A stretch of 64,000 nt of DNA from NCBI RefSeq assembly GCF_001953745.1, contig NZ_LWLN01000001.1, positions 2,976,001-3,040,000 of the forward strand, written 5' to 3'. Source of the DNA: Natrinema saccharevitans. Its GTDB lineage: Archaea; Halobacteriota; Halobacteria; Halobacteriales; Natrialbaceae. Position 1 is the stretch's first letter. Each line of letters starts with the position of its first letter. The position numbers were made by a program, and so were the translations under genes. Shown in pieces: positions 1 to 8,456 of this stretch. The notes beneath the pieces are model-generated. The model saw only the letters and a program-made list of their open reading frames with translations, had not been told where the DNA came from and searched no databases.

Positions 1-630
1 CGACACGAGGTCCTCAACTCCTCGCAGATCATCGGGGGCCACGCGACGCTCCTGCGGGCGGAGTGTGATCGCGAGGACGTCCACGACCGCCTCGAGACGA
101 TCGAACGCGAGAGCGACGACCTCGTCGGCGTCATCGAGGACGTCCGGGCGATGCTGGACGCGAATCGGGGGCCACAGAACGGGGCCGCGGTCGATCTCGT
201 CGCGGTACTCGGGGCGCAACTGGCCGAGTGTCGCGCCCGGTTCGACGGCGCCGACATCGAGGCCGATCTGCCGGAAACCGCCCGCGTCAGGGCCAACGAA
301 GGCGTCGAGTGGATCTTCAAGAATCTCCTCGAGAACGCGATCGAACACAACGAGGGCACGGCCCGCGTTCGGGTCACCGCCGAGACGACGCCGGAAACCG
401 TCGTCGTCAGGGTCACCGACGACGGCCCGGGGATCGCCGAAGCCGACAGGGAAACGCTGTTCGAACGCAGATCGACCAACCACGGGCTCGGGCTCTACCT
501 CTCACGGATCCTCGCGAACAGGTACGGGGGCAGCGTCGAACTCCGCGAGACCGGCCCGGACGGCAGCGTCTTTGCGGTGACCTTACGGCGGGCGGCGGCC
601 GCGAGGGACGCGGCCGAACGGTCACCGTAG
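1..630 (+). CDS. Sensor histidine kinase, C-terminal part (5' end outside window)
   Basis: The frame is open from base 1, so the start and any sensor domains lie upstream. The first codons read RHEVLNSSQIIGGHA, the phospho-acceptor H-box of a HisKA domain. The ATPase domain follows: N-box NLLENAIEHNEG, G1 box VTDDGPGIAE and G2 box GLGLYLSRIL. It should autophosphorylate on the His near residue 2 and pass the phosphate to a response regulator. No regulator gene is adjacent on the 3' side, which is normal for haloarchaeal orphan kinases. The signal sensed cannot be inferred. Confidence 0.9.
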   Translation, partial: RHEVLNSSQIIGGHATLLRAECDREDVHDRLETIERESDDLVGVIEDVRAMLDANRGPQNGAAVDLVAVLGAQLAECRARFDGADIEADLPETARVRANEGVEWIFKNLLENAIEHNEGTARVRVTAETTPETVVVRVTDDGPGIAEADRETLFERRSTNHGLGLYLSRILANRYGGSVELRETGPDGSVFAVTLRRAAAARDAAERSP

Positions 631-644
631 CGGGAACCGCCGCG

Positions 645-1556
645 TCACCCGTCGGCCGACTCCTTCCACTCGCCGATCCCCGAGGGGTCGAGGTGGACGT
701 GCGCGTCGCCGACATCCTCGAGTCCCCGCAGACGATCGACCAGTTCCGACTCGATGTCGTGGGCCTCCCGGAACGGCATGTCGCCGTCGACCTCGGCGTG
801 GACCTCGACCTCGAGGACGGTACCGTCGTAGAAGACCGTCAGGTCGTGGACGCCCTCGACGGCCGGGTGGCGACGGAGAGCGGCCGTGATCTCGCCCCGT
901 TTCTCCGGCCCGGGGGCGGCACCGATCAGGTAGTCGACGTTTTCCCGGCCGATCTCGACGCCCTGATAGACGACGAGCAGGCTGACGAGTCCGCCGGCGA
1001 TCGGGTCGAGAATCGGATAGTTCACCAGGACGCCGAGGACGCCGACGATGGCGGCGACCGAGGTGTAGATGTCGTTCAGACAGTCCTTCGCGAGCGCGGT
1101 GAGGGCAGTCGACTGGAGGCGATCGTTGATCCGAACGGTGTAGCGATAGACCAGGTACATGTCGGCGATCGAGAAGCCAAGCGCCGCGAGCAACAGGACG
1201 CTGAACTCGATATCGGGACCCGCCACGAGTCCCTCGAGGGATCGGTAGAGCAGGTTCAGCCCGAGGAGGGCGACCACCGAACCGACGAAAAGCGCCGTCA
1301 GCGGCTCGATCCGGTCGTGGCCGTGCGGATGGGTCGTGTCCGGCTCGTCGAAGGAACTCCGTCCCCAGACGAGGACGACGACGCTGGCGACCAGGTCCGC
1401 CACCGAGTGGGCCGCGTCCGCGAGCAGGGCGACGCTGCCGAAGGCCAGCCCCGCGCTCCCCTCGGCGACGATCTTGACGACGTTGCCGAGGACGTTCGCC
1501 CACGACGCTCGCGCGAACGCCGTCCGGCTACCGTCCGCGGGGACGTCTCCGGCCAT
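645..1556 (-). CDS. Cation diffusion facilitator (CDF) family metal efflux protein
   Basis: About 303 residues from the ATG at 1556 (MAGDVPADGSR). The open frame runs further upstream, but the sequence there is Arg-rich and non-globular, and a metal-box-like palindrome lies just 5' of this ATG. Features are a CDF membrane domain (WANVLGNVVKI, ALLADAAHSVADL with the HxxxD-type metal site, and HPHGHDRIEPL) and a C-terminal cytoplasmic domain (VEGVHDLTVFYDG, VEVHAEVDGD). It probably exports Zn, Fe or Mn against protons. The upstream site resembles those of the iron-uptake genes at 56-59 kb, which hints at iron or manganese. Substrate is inferred. Confidence 0.88.
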   Translation of the reverse strand: MAGDVPADGSRTAFARASWANVLGNVVKIVAEGSAGLAFGSVALLADAAHSVADLVASVVVLVWGRSSFDEPDTTHPHGHDRIEPLTALFVGSVVALLGLNLLYRSLEGLVAGPDIEFSVLLLAALGFSIADMYLVYRYTVRINDRLQSTALTALAKDCLNDIYTSVAAIVGVLGVLVNYPILDPIAGGLVSLLVVYQGVEIGRENVDYLIGAAPGPEKRGEITAALRRHPAVEGVHDLTVFYDGTVLEVEVHAEVDGDMPFREAHDIESELVDRLRGLEDVGDAHVHLDPSGIGEWKESADG

Positions 1557-1564
1557 GGCTCGGT

Positions 1565-1579
1565 TTAGAGCCAGTCTAA
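1565..1579 (-). promoter_or_regulatory. DtxR-type metal-regulator box upstream of CDF gene
   Basis: The sequence TTAGAGCCAGTCTAA has 5-bp inverted arms TTAGA/TCTAA and lies 8 nt upstream of the CDF start codon. It resembles the TTTAGG-N-CCTAAA palindromes in front of three iron-uptake genes near 56.15, 58.17 and 59.34 kb and has the same position right at the start codon. Assignment to a DtxR/SirR/Idr-type regulator is inference. Confidence 0.45.
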
Positions 1580-1663
1580 CCTTGGGTCTTTCCCTCCCCG
1601 CTCGACGCGACGTGACGGCGTTCGCAACGTTCATTTCGCGCCTGTGCGAACGGCGTCGTATCC

Positions 1664-1754
1664 GGGCGATGGGGCCCGCCTGACCCAACTGCCGACCGCT
1701 GTCCCGACGGCGAACGGTCACGCTACGGGCGACGGTCGGCTGACGGTCCCTGCC
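1664..1754 (+). ncRNA. Probable fluoride (crcB-motif) riboswitch
   Basis: The leader ends 10 nt before the crcB start. It opens with GGGCGATGGGGCCCGCC, followed by ACCCAACTGCC and then, after a long hairpin, GGCTGACGGTCCCTGCC. This matches the order of conserved blocks in the crcB-motif fluoride aptamer. The P1-like helix pairs GGGGCC (1671-1676) with GGTCCC (1745-1750). The P2-like helix pairs GGC (1665-1667) with GCC (1678-1680). The third helix pairs GCCGACCG (1691-1698) with CGGTCGGC (1733-1740) around a 34-nt loop. Fluoride binding would be expected to switch on the two downstream fluoride channels. Confidence 0.75.
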
Positions 1755-1764
1755 ACCACCAGCC

Positions 1765-2172
1765 ATGGCAGACCCACATCCCCTCGTTCGACTCGAGGCG
1801 CTCGCGTTGATCGCGATCGGCGGCTTCGCCGGCTCGAACCTGCGGTTCTTCGCGATGGGGTTGCTCCCGGACGTAGCGTCGATCGTCCTCGTCAACGCGG
1901 TCGCCAGTGCGGTCCTCGCCGTCGTCGTCTACGAGGCCGAGGCTGCCGGCCGGCTGTCGTCGCGGGCGCGACTCGTCCTCACGACCGGCTTCCTCTCCTC
2001 GCTGTCGACCTACAGCACGTTCGCGTTACAGGCCGCGCTCGCGTCGTCGCCGCTCGCCCTGTTTGGCGTCGTCGCCGCCAACTACGGCCTCGGCCTGGTC
2101 GGGGTGCTGGCGGGCCGCGCGCTCGCGCGTCGCCTCGACGGTCCCCGACCCGTCGGTGGTGAGACGACGTGA
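1765..2172 (+). CDS. crcB: Fluoride channel subunit CrcB (first copy)
   Basis: 135 residues with four hydrophobic segments, the usual length for Fluc/CrcB. Family motifs are GGFAGSNLRFF near the N-terminus, LVNAVASAVLAV in the second segment, and the TGFLSSLSTYSTFA block that lines the fluoride path. The ATG at 1765 lies directly behind the riboswitch-like leader. The stop overlaps the GTG start of the next crcB (GTGA), so the two are translationally coupled. Paired crcB genes usually make an antiparallel heterodimeric channel that lets toxic fluoride leave the cell. Confidence 0.93.
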   Translation: MADPHPLVRLEALALIAIGGFAGSNLRFFAMGLLPDVASIVLVNAVASAVLAVVVYEAEAAGRLSSRARLVLTTGFLSSLSTYSTFALQAALASSPLALFGVVAANYGLGLVGVLAGRALARRLDGPRPVGGETT

Positions 2173-2597
2173 GCGCGACGTTGCCCGTCACGTCGCTGCT
2201 CGAGGCGCTCGCCCGCGCGGCCGCCACCGTCGACCCCGAGCCGGCCCACGTCGTCGGCACCGGCGGTGCGATCGGCGCAGTCTGTCGGTACTGGGTCGGC
2301 CAGTGGGTCTCGAGCCGACTCGAGCGCGAGCGGTTCCCGGTGGCGACGGTCGTCGTCAACGTCCTCGGGAGCTTCGCCCTCGGGCTGGTCGTCTTCGCGG
2401 GCGCGAGCGAGTCGACGCTGCAACTCGTCGCGACCGGAATCTGTGGCTCGTTCACGACGTTTTCCTCGTTTTCCGTCGAGACCCTCCGGCTGTACGAACG
2501 CGGCGACCGCACCCTCGCGATCGGCAACGCCGCGATCAGTCTCGCCGGGTCGCTCGCCGCGATCGGCCTCGCGTGGGGGCTCGTTGCCGCCCTCTGA
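2169..2597 (+). CDS. crcB: Fluoride channel subunit CrcB (second copy)
   Basis: 142 residues starting at a GTG inside the stop of the first crcB. Motifs are GGAIGAVCRYWVGQW, VNVLGSFALGLV and GICGSFTTFSSFSVE, the last being the family pore signature. It has four transmembrane segments with a loop-charge pattern different from the first copy, as expected for oppositely inserted partners of a heterodimer. It should share the fluoride-responsive leader at 1664-1754. Confidence 0.93.
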   Translation: MSATLPVTSLLEALARAAATVDPEPAHVVGTGGAIGAVCRYWVGQWVSSRLERERFPVATVVVNVLGSFALGLVVFAGASESTLQLVATGICGSFTTFSSFSVETLRLYERGDRTLAIGNAAISLAGSLAAIGLAWGLVAAL

Positions 2598-2737
2598 GGC
2601 GCGTCCGGCTCCGACGTCGCGCCGGCCCGAGACACGTTAGCGATCGCTCAGATGTGACACATAAACCCACGGTTTCTCGCGATCCGCTCGGGTTCGACCC
2701 GTGGTAGGTATATGTCCGGCCTGCGTTAGACGACGCT

Positions 2738-3313
2738 ATGGCGGCTCGCCAAGACGCGTGGCGCATCTACCGCGAGGCACTGCCGATCCTCGTGGTCAGC
2801 CTCGCCGGCGGGGTCTTCGCCGGCTCAGTCCTCGGCTCGGACGGGATGACCGCGGGGTTCGAGCGGTTTCCCGGCCTCCTGCTGTTGCTCCCCGCCTTCC
2901 TCGCGACCCGGGGGAACGTCTACGGCGCGCTCGGGGCACGCATCTCGAGCGGCCTCCATCAGGGGATGATCGATCCGGAGTTCTCGTGGGACCGACGGCT
3001 CGTCAACGCCGTCGCCGCCTCCTTTATTAACGGCATCGGCATCTCGGTGTTCATCGGCGTCCTCTCGTGGGGAATCCTGCAGGTCCTGGGTCGCGAGTCC
3101 GCCCGACTCGTCGAACTCGTCGGCATCATGCTGGTCTCGGGCGTGTTGACCTCGTTCACGCTGATTTTCGGCATGCTGACACTGGTGTTTGCCAGCTACG
3201 AGTACGGGCTCGACCCCGACAACCTGATCGGGCCGATCGTCACCACGCTCGGCGACATCTTCGGCGTCGTCTTCCTGTTCGTCGCGATCACCGTCGTCGG
3301 GGTGATCTTCTGA
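2738..3313 (+). CDS. MgtE-type divalent cation transporter, membrane domain only (first half-gene)
   Basis: 191 residues with about five hydrophobic segments. The MgtE pore block appears as LLPAFLATRGNVYGALGARISSGLHQG. The cytoplasmic N domain and CBS domains of bacterial MgtE are absent. The next gene overlaps the stop codon by one base and encodes a second MgtE membrane domain, so the two products probably pair as a heteromeric Mg2+ or Co2+ channel. A TATA-like GGTATATG lies at 2707-2714. Confidence 0.88.
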   Translation: MAARQDAWRIYREALPILVVSLAGGVFAGSVLGSDGMTAGFERFPGLLLLLPAFLATRGNVYGALGARISSGLHQGMIDPEFSWDRRLVNAVAASFINGIGISVFIGVLSWGILQVLGRESARLVELVGIMLVSGVLTSFTLIFGMLTLVFASYEYGLDPDNLIGPIVTTLGDIFGVVFLFVAITVVGVIF

Positions 3314-3894
3314 TGGCCGCGACCGATCCCGACGACCCGTCCGACACCTGGTCGATCCGCAGCATCGTCGCCACGATGTTTCCCATCCTGATCGCGCTCT
3401 CGATCCTCGAGATGGGGTCGGGCTACGTCCTCGAGGAACTCGAGGAGACCTATCTCGCGAACCCCACCCTGCTCGTGCTGGTCCCCGTGATGATCGGCAT
3501 GGGCGGCAACCTCGGCGCGATCCTCTCCTCGCGGCTCTCGACGCGGCTCCACCTGGGCCTGCTCGAGTTCGATCCCCGCGACGAGGTGCTGTGGACGAAC
3601 GTGGCGGCGATCCTCGGGCTCGCGGCGACGATCTTCACCGCGCTGGGGATCGTCGCCTGGCTCGTCGGCCAGTTCATCGCCGAACCGATGGCGCTGCTCG
3701 ATCTCATGCTCATCTCGGTCGTCAGCGGCATGGTGCTGGCCGGTCTCGCGATCGTCCTCAGCGTTCTCGCGACCTACGTCTCCTACACACAGGGGCTGGA
3801 TCCCGACGACACGACGATTCCGGTCGTCACGAACGTCTGTGACATCCTCGGCGTGATCGTCCTCTCGGGGGTCGCGATCGTCGTCCTGAACTGA
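3313..3894 (+). CDS. MgtE-type divalent cation transporter, membrane domain only (second half-gene)
   Basis: About 193 residues from the ATG at 3313, which overlaps the stop of the preceding half-gene (TGATG). The reading frame stays open upstream, but that stretch is the other gene in another frame. The MgtE block is LVPVMIGMGGNLGAILSSRLSTRLHLG, including the Gly-Asn pair of the ion path; a second conserved stretch is YTQGLDPDDTTIPVVTNVCDILG. It lacks regulatory N and CBS domains. The PhoU/TrkA-C gene downstream on the other strand is a plausible regulator of the pair. Confidence 0.88.
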   Translation: MAATDPDDPSDTWSIRSIVATMFPILIALSILEMGSGYVLEELEETYLANPTLLVLVPVMIGMGGNLGAILSSRLSTRLHLGLLEFDPRDEVLWTNVAAILGLAATIFTALGIVAWLVGQFIAEPMALLDLMLISVVSGMVLAGLAIVLSVLATYVSYTQGLDPDDTTIPVVTNVCDILGVIVLSGVAIVVLN

Positions 3895-4017
3895 GTGCCC
3901 GGACCCCGACGGCGCGACCGACGGACTCGCGTCTCGCCGGCCGTGGTCGGCTCGAGAAGGACCGTTCTCCCGTCGTATCTCTACCTTATGGCCAGAACCA
4001 CTTAAAGAGCGAGCGCG

Positions 4018-5229
4018 TCACGACACTGATGCGAGGTCCCGAAACGCCGCCGCGGCCGTCCGGGTCCCCTTCGAGATCAACACGTCGCCGCCGCGCAGTT
4101 CGGCGTCGGCGTCGGCCACCAGTAGCCACCCCTCGTCCGGCCGGCGGATAGCGATCACCGACATCGTGGAGTCGGCGTCGGGAACGCCCTCGGTCACCGC
4201 GGTCCCGTCGAGGTCGCTGCCCGACTCGACCGGGATGCGGGCGATGATCTCGTCGCTCTCCTGGACCGCCAGCTGGACGACCGGGTGGACGTCGATGTCG
4301 CGCAGGACGCCCTCGCTGATCTCGATCGCGGTGTCGCTGATCCGCTCGGTGCTGCTGCCCAGTTGGATCAGTCCGCGCAACACGACCGGATCCGTCGCGT
4401 CCGCGGCCGCCCGCAGCGTCCAGGCCTCGAACCGCGACTGCATCGCGTCGACCTCGACCTCCAGGTTGCGGACCTCCTCGGCCAGCTCCTCGCTGTCGAA
4501 CAGCACGCTGCTGTAGGCCAGATCGACCGCCAGCTCCGAGAAGTCCTTCATGTGGACGATCGTGTCCACCGCCCGCTCTAAGTCGTCGATGTCGGGACTC
4601 ACGACCGTAGGCGCTTCGTAGGCCTCCCCGGTCAGGATCTCACAGACGTCGCCGATCGCCGACTCGGGCCCCCGGAGAAAGGCGACGTCGTCGGCCTCGA
4701 TCCGCGTCGTCGGCCCCGGGTTGAGCAGCCACTCGTTGCCCCGTCGGAGCGCGATGGCCCGGACGCCGGTCTCGGACTCGAGGTCGATGTCCTCGAGGGT
4801 GCGACCGGCGTAGGGCGAGTCGGCCGCGACGACGCCCCGGAGCAGCGCCTCGGCGGCGTCGGGCAGGGCCGCCCGCATCGCCTCGGGCAGCCCCATGTCC
4901 TCGAGGACGATCTTCGCGATGTCGCCGGCGGCGTCGCTGATCTCGTCGGCGGCCCCGACGATGCCGAGTACGGGCGCGAGCTGCTCGGCGTCGGCCGGCT
5001 TCCGGGCGGCCATCAACAGGCTCATTCGGGCTCGCATCTCGAGGACGTCCATCCGTTCCTCGAGCCGGAGGACCTCCGTCGCGAGTTCCTCGCTGCGGTG
5101 GAGGACCGCCGAGTACGAGAGGTCGATCAACAGCTCCGCGGTGTCTTTCATCTCGACGAGTACGTCCTTGACGCTGACGGGCTCGTACTCGATCGACGCC
5201 GACGACGTCTCGCCCTCGAGCGGGTCCAT
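4018..5229 (-). CDS. PhoU/TrkA-C tandem domain protein, probable transporter regulator
   Basis: 403 residues made of an internal duplication. Residues about 15-110 and 210-310 are helical PhoU-like repeats; compare VEMKDTAELLIDLSYSAVLHRSEELA with VHMKDFSELAVDLAYSSVLFDSEELA (shown in part). Each is followed by a TrkA-C (RCK-C) domain, with GVRAIALRRGNEWLLNP and SVIAIRRPDEGWLLV as matching strands. No membrane segment is present. TrkA-C domains bind small ligands such as nucleotides, and in haloarchaea this protein type commonly sits next to MgtE-like or potassium channel genes. It most likely gates or senses for the convergent MgtE pair. Confidence 0.8.
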   Translation of the reverse strand: MDPLEGETSSASIEYEPVSVKDVLVEMKDTAELLIDLSYSAVLHRSEELATEVLRLEERMDVLEMRARMSLLMAARKPADAEQLAPVLGIVGAADEISDAAGDIAKIVLEDMGLPEAMRAALPDAAEALLRGVVAADSPYAGRTLEDIDLESETGVRAIALRRGNEWLLNPGPTTRIEADDVAFLRGPESAIGDVCEILTGEAYEAPTVVSPDIDDLERAVDTIVHMKDFSELAVDLAYSSVLFDSEELAEEVRNLEVEVDAMQSRFEAWTLRAAADATDPVVLRGLIQLGSSTERISDTAIEISEGVLRDIDVHPVVQLAVQESDEIIARIPVESGSDLDGTAVTEGVPDADSTMSVIAIRRPDEGWLLVADADAELRGGDVLISKGTRTAAAAFRDLASVS

Positions 5230-5341
5230 ACCTCGAGAGTCGGCCCGCCGACGAAAAAAGCGTTTCCCGCCGGTTCCGAACCGCCGACGGTGAGCCGGGC
5301 TTCCGACACGGTTTTGCCCGGGCGCAGAGAACGCACGGGCA

Positions 5342-6721
5342 ATGCTCGACCGGACCTACCTGCGCGAGAACCCAGACGAGGTACGCGACGCCCTCGACGA
5401 CCGCGGGGCCGACGTGGACGTCGACGAGATACTCGAGCTGGACGAACGCTGGCGGGAACTGAAAGCCCGCGGCGACGACCTGCGCCACGAGCGCAACCAG
5501 ATCACCAAGAAGATCGGGAAGCTCGTCGCCGACGGCGAGGAGGAGAAACGGGAGGAAGCCATCGAGCGCTCGCAGGACCTCAAAGCCGAGATCGAGGACG
5601 TCGAGGACGAGGCCATCGAACTGCAGGACGAACTCCAGGAGCGGCTGCTCGAGGTCCCCCAGCTCCCCGACGAGAGCGTCCCGCTGGGCGTCGACGAGCG
5701 CCACAACGTCGAGGACCGCCGCTGGGGCTTCGACGAGGACCACGACCTCCCCGAGGAGGTCACCCCCCACTACGAACTCGGCGAGGAACTCGACATCATC
5801 GACGAGGAACGGGCCGCCAAGACGACCGGTGCCGGCTTCTACTTCCTCAAGGGCGAGGGCGCACAGCTCGAACACGCCCTGATCCAGTTCATGATGGACG
5901 TCCACCGCGAGCAGGGCTACGTCGACGTCTTCCCGCCGGTCCCGGTCACGAGCGCGTCGATGCGAGGGACCGGTCAGCTGCCGAAGTTCGCCGACGACGC
6001 CTACCGGCTGGGCGGCAGCAACGAGGAGGCCTACGAGGACGACGACCTCTGGCTCTGTCCCACCGCGGAGGTCCCGGTCACCAACATGTACGCCGACGAG
6101 ATCCTGCTGGACGACGACCTCCCGCTGAAACACCAGGCCTACACCCCGAACTTCCGGCGCGAGGCCGGCGAACACGGCACCGAAACGCGGGGCATCGTCC
6201 GCGTCCACCAGTTCAACAAGGTCGAACTCGTCAACTTCGTCGAACCCGAAGACAGCTACGACCGCCTCGAGGAGTTGCTCGACGAGGCCGAGGAGGTCCT
6301 GCGCCGGCTCGAGTTGCCCTACCGCATCCTCGAACTCTGTACCGGCGATCTCACGTTCGCCTCCGCCAAGACCTACGACATCGAGGTCTGGGCCCCCGGC
6401 GACGACATGGACGACGGCCCCGAGGCCGGCGGCCGCTGGCTCGAGGTCTCGAGCGCGTCGAACTTCGAGGACTTCCAGGCTCGCCGGGCCGGCCTGCGCT
6501 ACCGACCCGAGCGCCACGAGTCGGCGGAGTATCTGCACACGTTGAACGCCTCCGGACTCGCGATTCCCCGGGTGATGGTGGCCATCCTCGAGTACTACCA
6601 GAACGAGGACGGAACGGTCACCGTCCCCGAGCCCCTGCGGCCGTACATGAGCGGCAAAGAGGTCATCGAGGGCCACGAGAAGGTCGGCGAGTCGGCGCTC
6701 GGCGCGGGCGAACGGGAGTAG
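5342..6721 (+). CDS. serS: Seryl-tRNA synthetase
   Basis: 459 residues, class II synthetase. The N-terminal coiled-coil tRNA-binding arm spans about residues 25-105 (ELDERWRELKARGDDL, ITKKIGKLVADGEEEKREE). Class II motif 2 is QAYTPNFRREAG followed by GIVRVHQFNKVELV; motif 3 is NASGLAIPRVMVAILEYYQ. It charges tRNA-Ser with serine. A TATA-like region (GGTTTTGCCC) lies about 30 nt upstream of the ATG. Confidence 0.97.
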   Translation: MLDRTYLRENPDEVRDALDDRGADVDVDEILELDERWRELKARGDDLRHERNQITKKIGKLVADGEEEKREEAIERSQDLKAEIEDVEDEAIELQDELQERLLEVPQLPDESVPLGVDERHNVEDRRWGFDEDHDLPEEVTPHYELGEELDIIDEERAAKTTGAGFYFLKGEGAQLEHALIQFMMDVHREQGYVDVFPPVPVTSASMRGTGQLPKFADDAYRLGGSNEEAYEDDDLWLCPTAEVPVTNMYADEILLDDDLPLKHQAYTPNFRREAGEHGTETRGIVRVHQFNKVELVNFVEPEDSYDRLEELLDEAEEVLRRLELPYRILELCTGDLTFASAKTYDIEVWAPGDDMDDGPEAGGRWLEVSSASNFEDFQARRAGLRYRPERHESAEYLHTLNASGLAIPRVMVAILEYYQNEDGTVTVPEPLRPYMSGKEVIEGHEKVGESALGAGERE

Positions 6722-6993
6722 CGCGACGCCGCCGTTTCTCTACTGGTGGGCGGTCACCGACGACCCGTCCGAATAGCGACAACGGGTCCGAATCGAGACG
6801 TCTGGAGACGGAATTCCGGCCGTCTGGTGGTGATTACGAATAGGATGTCTCTTCTCGTCAGCGACGGGGCCTCCGTTGTTGACTCGACGGAAGGAGTGCC
6901 GACGGCGGACGAGAGCCGCGAACGCGCGCCGGCGGCCGGTTCGGGGGTTACCGCGTTGGGATTACCGTCGATAGCAGGCGTGCTGCCCCCGGA

Positions 6994-7872
6994 TCAGTCG
7001 GCCACAGCGATGCCGAAGCCACTACTGGTCGGCCAGGTTCCGGATGTCCTCGACGCGTCGGCCGCGTTGTTCAGCGCATCCGCGATCGGCGGGAGTGAGG
7101 CCTCCTCGGCCGCTGCACGGGCCTCCTCGACGGTACTCACGTCGTACTCGACGCCGGCCTGAGCCTCGATCTCGGCCGTGACCTGCGTGAAGATCTCCTC
7201 GATGAGCGCGCCGATCGTCTCGGCGTCGGCGTTATCGATCTTCCCGACCGGCTCGACGTTCTCGAGTTGTGCGTTGATGTCCTCGACGATGGCGTTGATC
7301 TCCTCGACGGGGTCGTCTTCCTCTTCCTCCGTGACGACTTCACCGTCGGCTTCGCCACCGATTCCGGCGTCCGCGGCCGCGTTTCGCATGACGACGTTCA
7401 GGTCCGTCTCGCTCGAGCCGCTGACATCGTTGACGGTGACCTTGAGACGGAGGACAACGTTCTTTTCCGTCACACTACCGTCCTCTTTCGCCCGGAAGTC
7501 CGACGCCGAGAGACCGTCGTGATCGAGGACGCTCCCCGTGAGGTCTTCCCCGAGGGAGATGTCCGACTGGCTGGTGCCGCTGACCGCGGTCGTCGCCTCG
7601 TCGATCGTCGCCGCTTTGCCACCGTGGACTACCTGAAGTTCGACCGTCGCTTCCCCTGGTTCTTCGTCCAGCCCTTCGTACTGGAAGACGACGTTAGTCG
7701 CTCCTGCCCGGGTGTCCGAGACTGATCCGTCGTCGCTTTCTCCGCTGATGCTGGTTCCGATGAACGTATAGTCGCCGATCTGTGCTGCGGCTGAACCCGA
7801 AAGCACTACTGCAGTGCCGATAGCTGCCGTGCCGATACCGCCTGCACTCGCGATGAACTTGCGTCGATTCAT
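6994..7872 (-). CDS. Tat-exported protein of unknown function
   Basis: 292 residues from the ATG at 7872. The signal is twin-arginine: MNRRKFIASAGG followed by a hydrophobic stretch ending GSAAAQ. The mature part begins with a beta-rich region (YTFIGTSISGE, TNVVFQYEGL, ATVELQVVHGG) and ends with an acidic region (VVTEEEEDDPVEE) and predicted helices (EINAIVEDINAQLENV, VEEARAAAEEASLPP). No catalytic motif is recognisable. A surface-located or cell-envelope protein is likely. Its promoter region is extremely AT-rich. Confidence 0.75.
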   Translation of the reverse strand: MNRRKFIASAGGIGTAAIGTAVVLSGSAAAQIGDYTFIGTSISGESDDGSVSDTRAGATNVVFQYEGLDEEPGEATVELQVVHGGKAATIDEATTAVSGTSQSDISLGEDLTGSVLDHDGLSASDFRAKEDGSVTEKNVVLRLKVTVNDVSGSSETDLNVVMRNAAADAGIGGEADGEVVTEEEEDDPVEEINAIVEDINAQLENVEPVGKIDNADAETIGALIEEIFTQVTAEIEAQAGVEYDVSTVEEARAAAEEASLPPIADALNNAADASRTSGTWPTSSGFGIAVAD

Positions 7873-8456
7873 TGTTGCTCTCCGACGCCGTACGACGCCC
7901 GGCGCTGGCGGACTCACAGCATCGCCACTCGTCGGTTACCTGCACTGACCGACCGCGTTCGCAACGCGACTTACTTGCGTGCGAGTTAATCGGAAAGCTA
8001 TGTCCCCAGTGATGAGTATTTTTTACTATAAATTAAAAATATATTTTAATTACCTTTAGATTTATTGAGATAGTTTATTTTTAATAATGCTGGTGGGGAG
8101 CGGAGATGAGGCGGGGGCGGCCGCGACACGACGACGGCACTACTCGCCGCGAGGATCCATCGAGGGGTACCGACGACCTCGAGCGATTTCTCTTTTCAGT
8201 TCAAAACTGGAACCGCCGGCAATCACCGATACTAGAAGTCGATGTACGGTGTCGCTTACAGCGAGATCGTAAGCCCGAGCATTACTATAGTAGCCGCTGA
8301 AACGATTCACACACTGATCGCAGCGCCATCGTGCGATCAGGTGTGCAATGACTTTCAGCGGCTACTATAGCGCGTCGAAAATAGAACGGAAGGAGAGAGA
8401 GAGCGACACATCGATACCGAAAGCAATCAAAACCGCCCGGGAACCGTGAGCTGCGC
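7873..8456. other. Intergenic region with an AT-rich tract and repeat A
   Basis: 584 bp without a credible gene. Bases about 8014-8087 are almost entirely A/T (for example TATTTTTTACTATAAATTAA), far from the local composition, and lie 5' of the Tat-exported protein gene. They could hold its promoter or mark a horizontally acquired junction. Repeat A sits at 8285-8370. Short open frames around 8087-8300 have no start context or family resemblance. Confidence 0.6.
8285..8370. repeat. 86-bp palindromic dispersed repeat, copy A
   Basis: Perfect 18-bp terminal arms: CTATAGTAGCCGCTGAAA at 8285-8302 and its reverse complement at 8353-8370. Inside is a second hairpin, ACTGATCGCA against TGCGATCAGGT. 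The whole unit is a nested stem-loop. Copies of the same 86-bp length occur at 41720-41805 and, degenerate, at 63401-63486 and 15122-15206. It resembles a MITE, but no flanking direct repeat is obvious. Confidence 0.85.

Noticed and set aside
4640-6676. 678-codon minus-strand open frame across serS
   Set aside because: It is the antisense shadow of the clear serS gene in GC-rich DNA; its translation is low-complexity Val/Leu/Asp repeats with no motif.
6746-7162. 138-codon plus-strand open frame between serS and the Tat protein gene
   Set aside because: It overlaps the end of the Tat protein gene, has no promoter context, and its sequence resembles no family. The 6722-6993 gap shows nothing else.
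8285-8370. Repeat A considered as a tRNA or known riboswitch
   Set aside because: No cloverleaf or aptamer core, and the same element recurs at unrelated sites.
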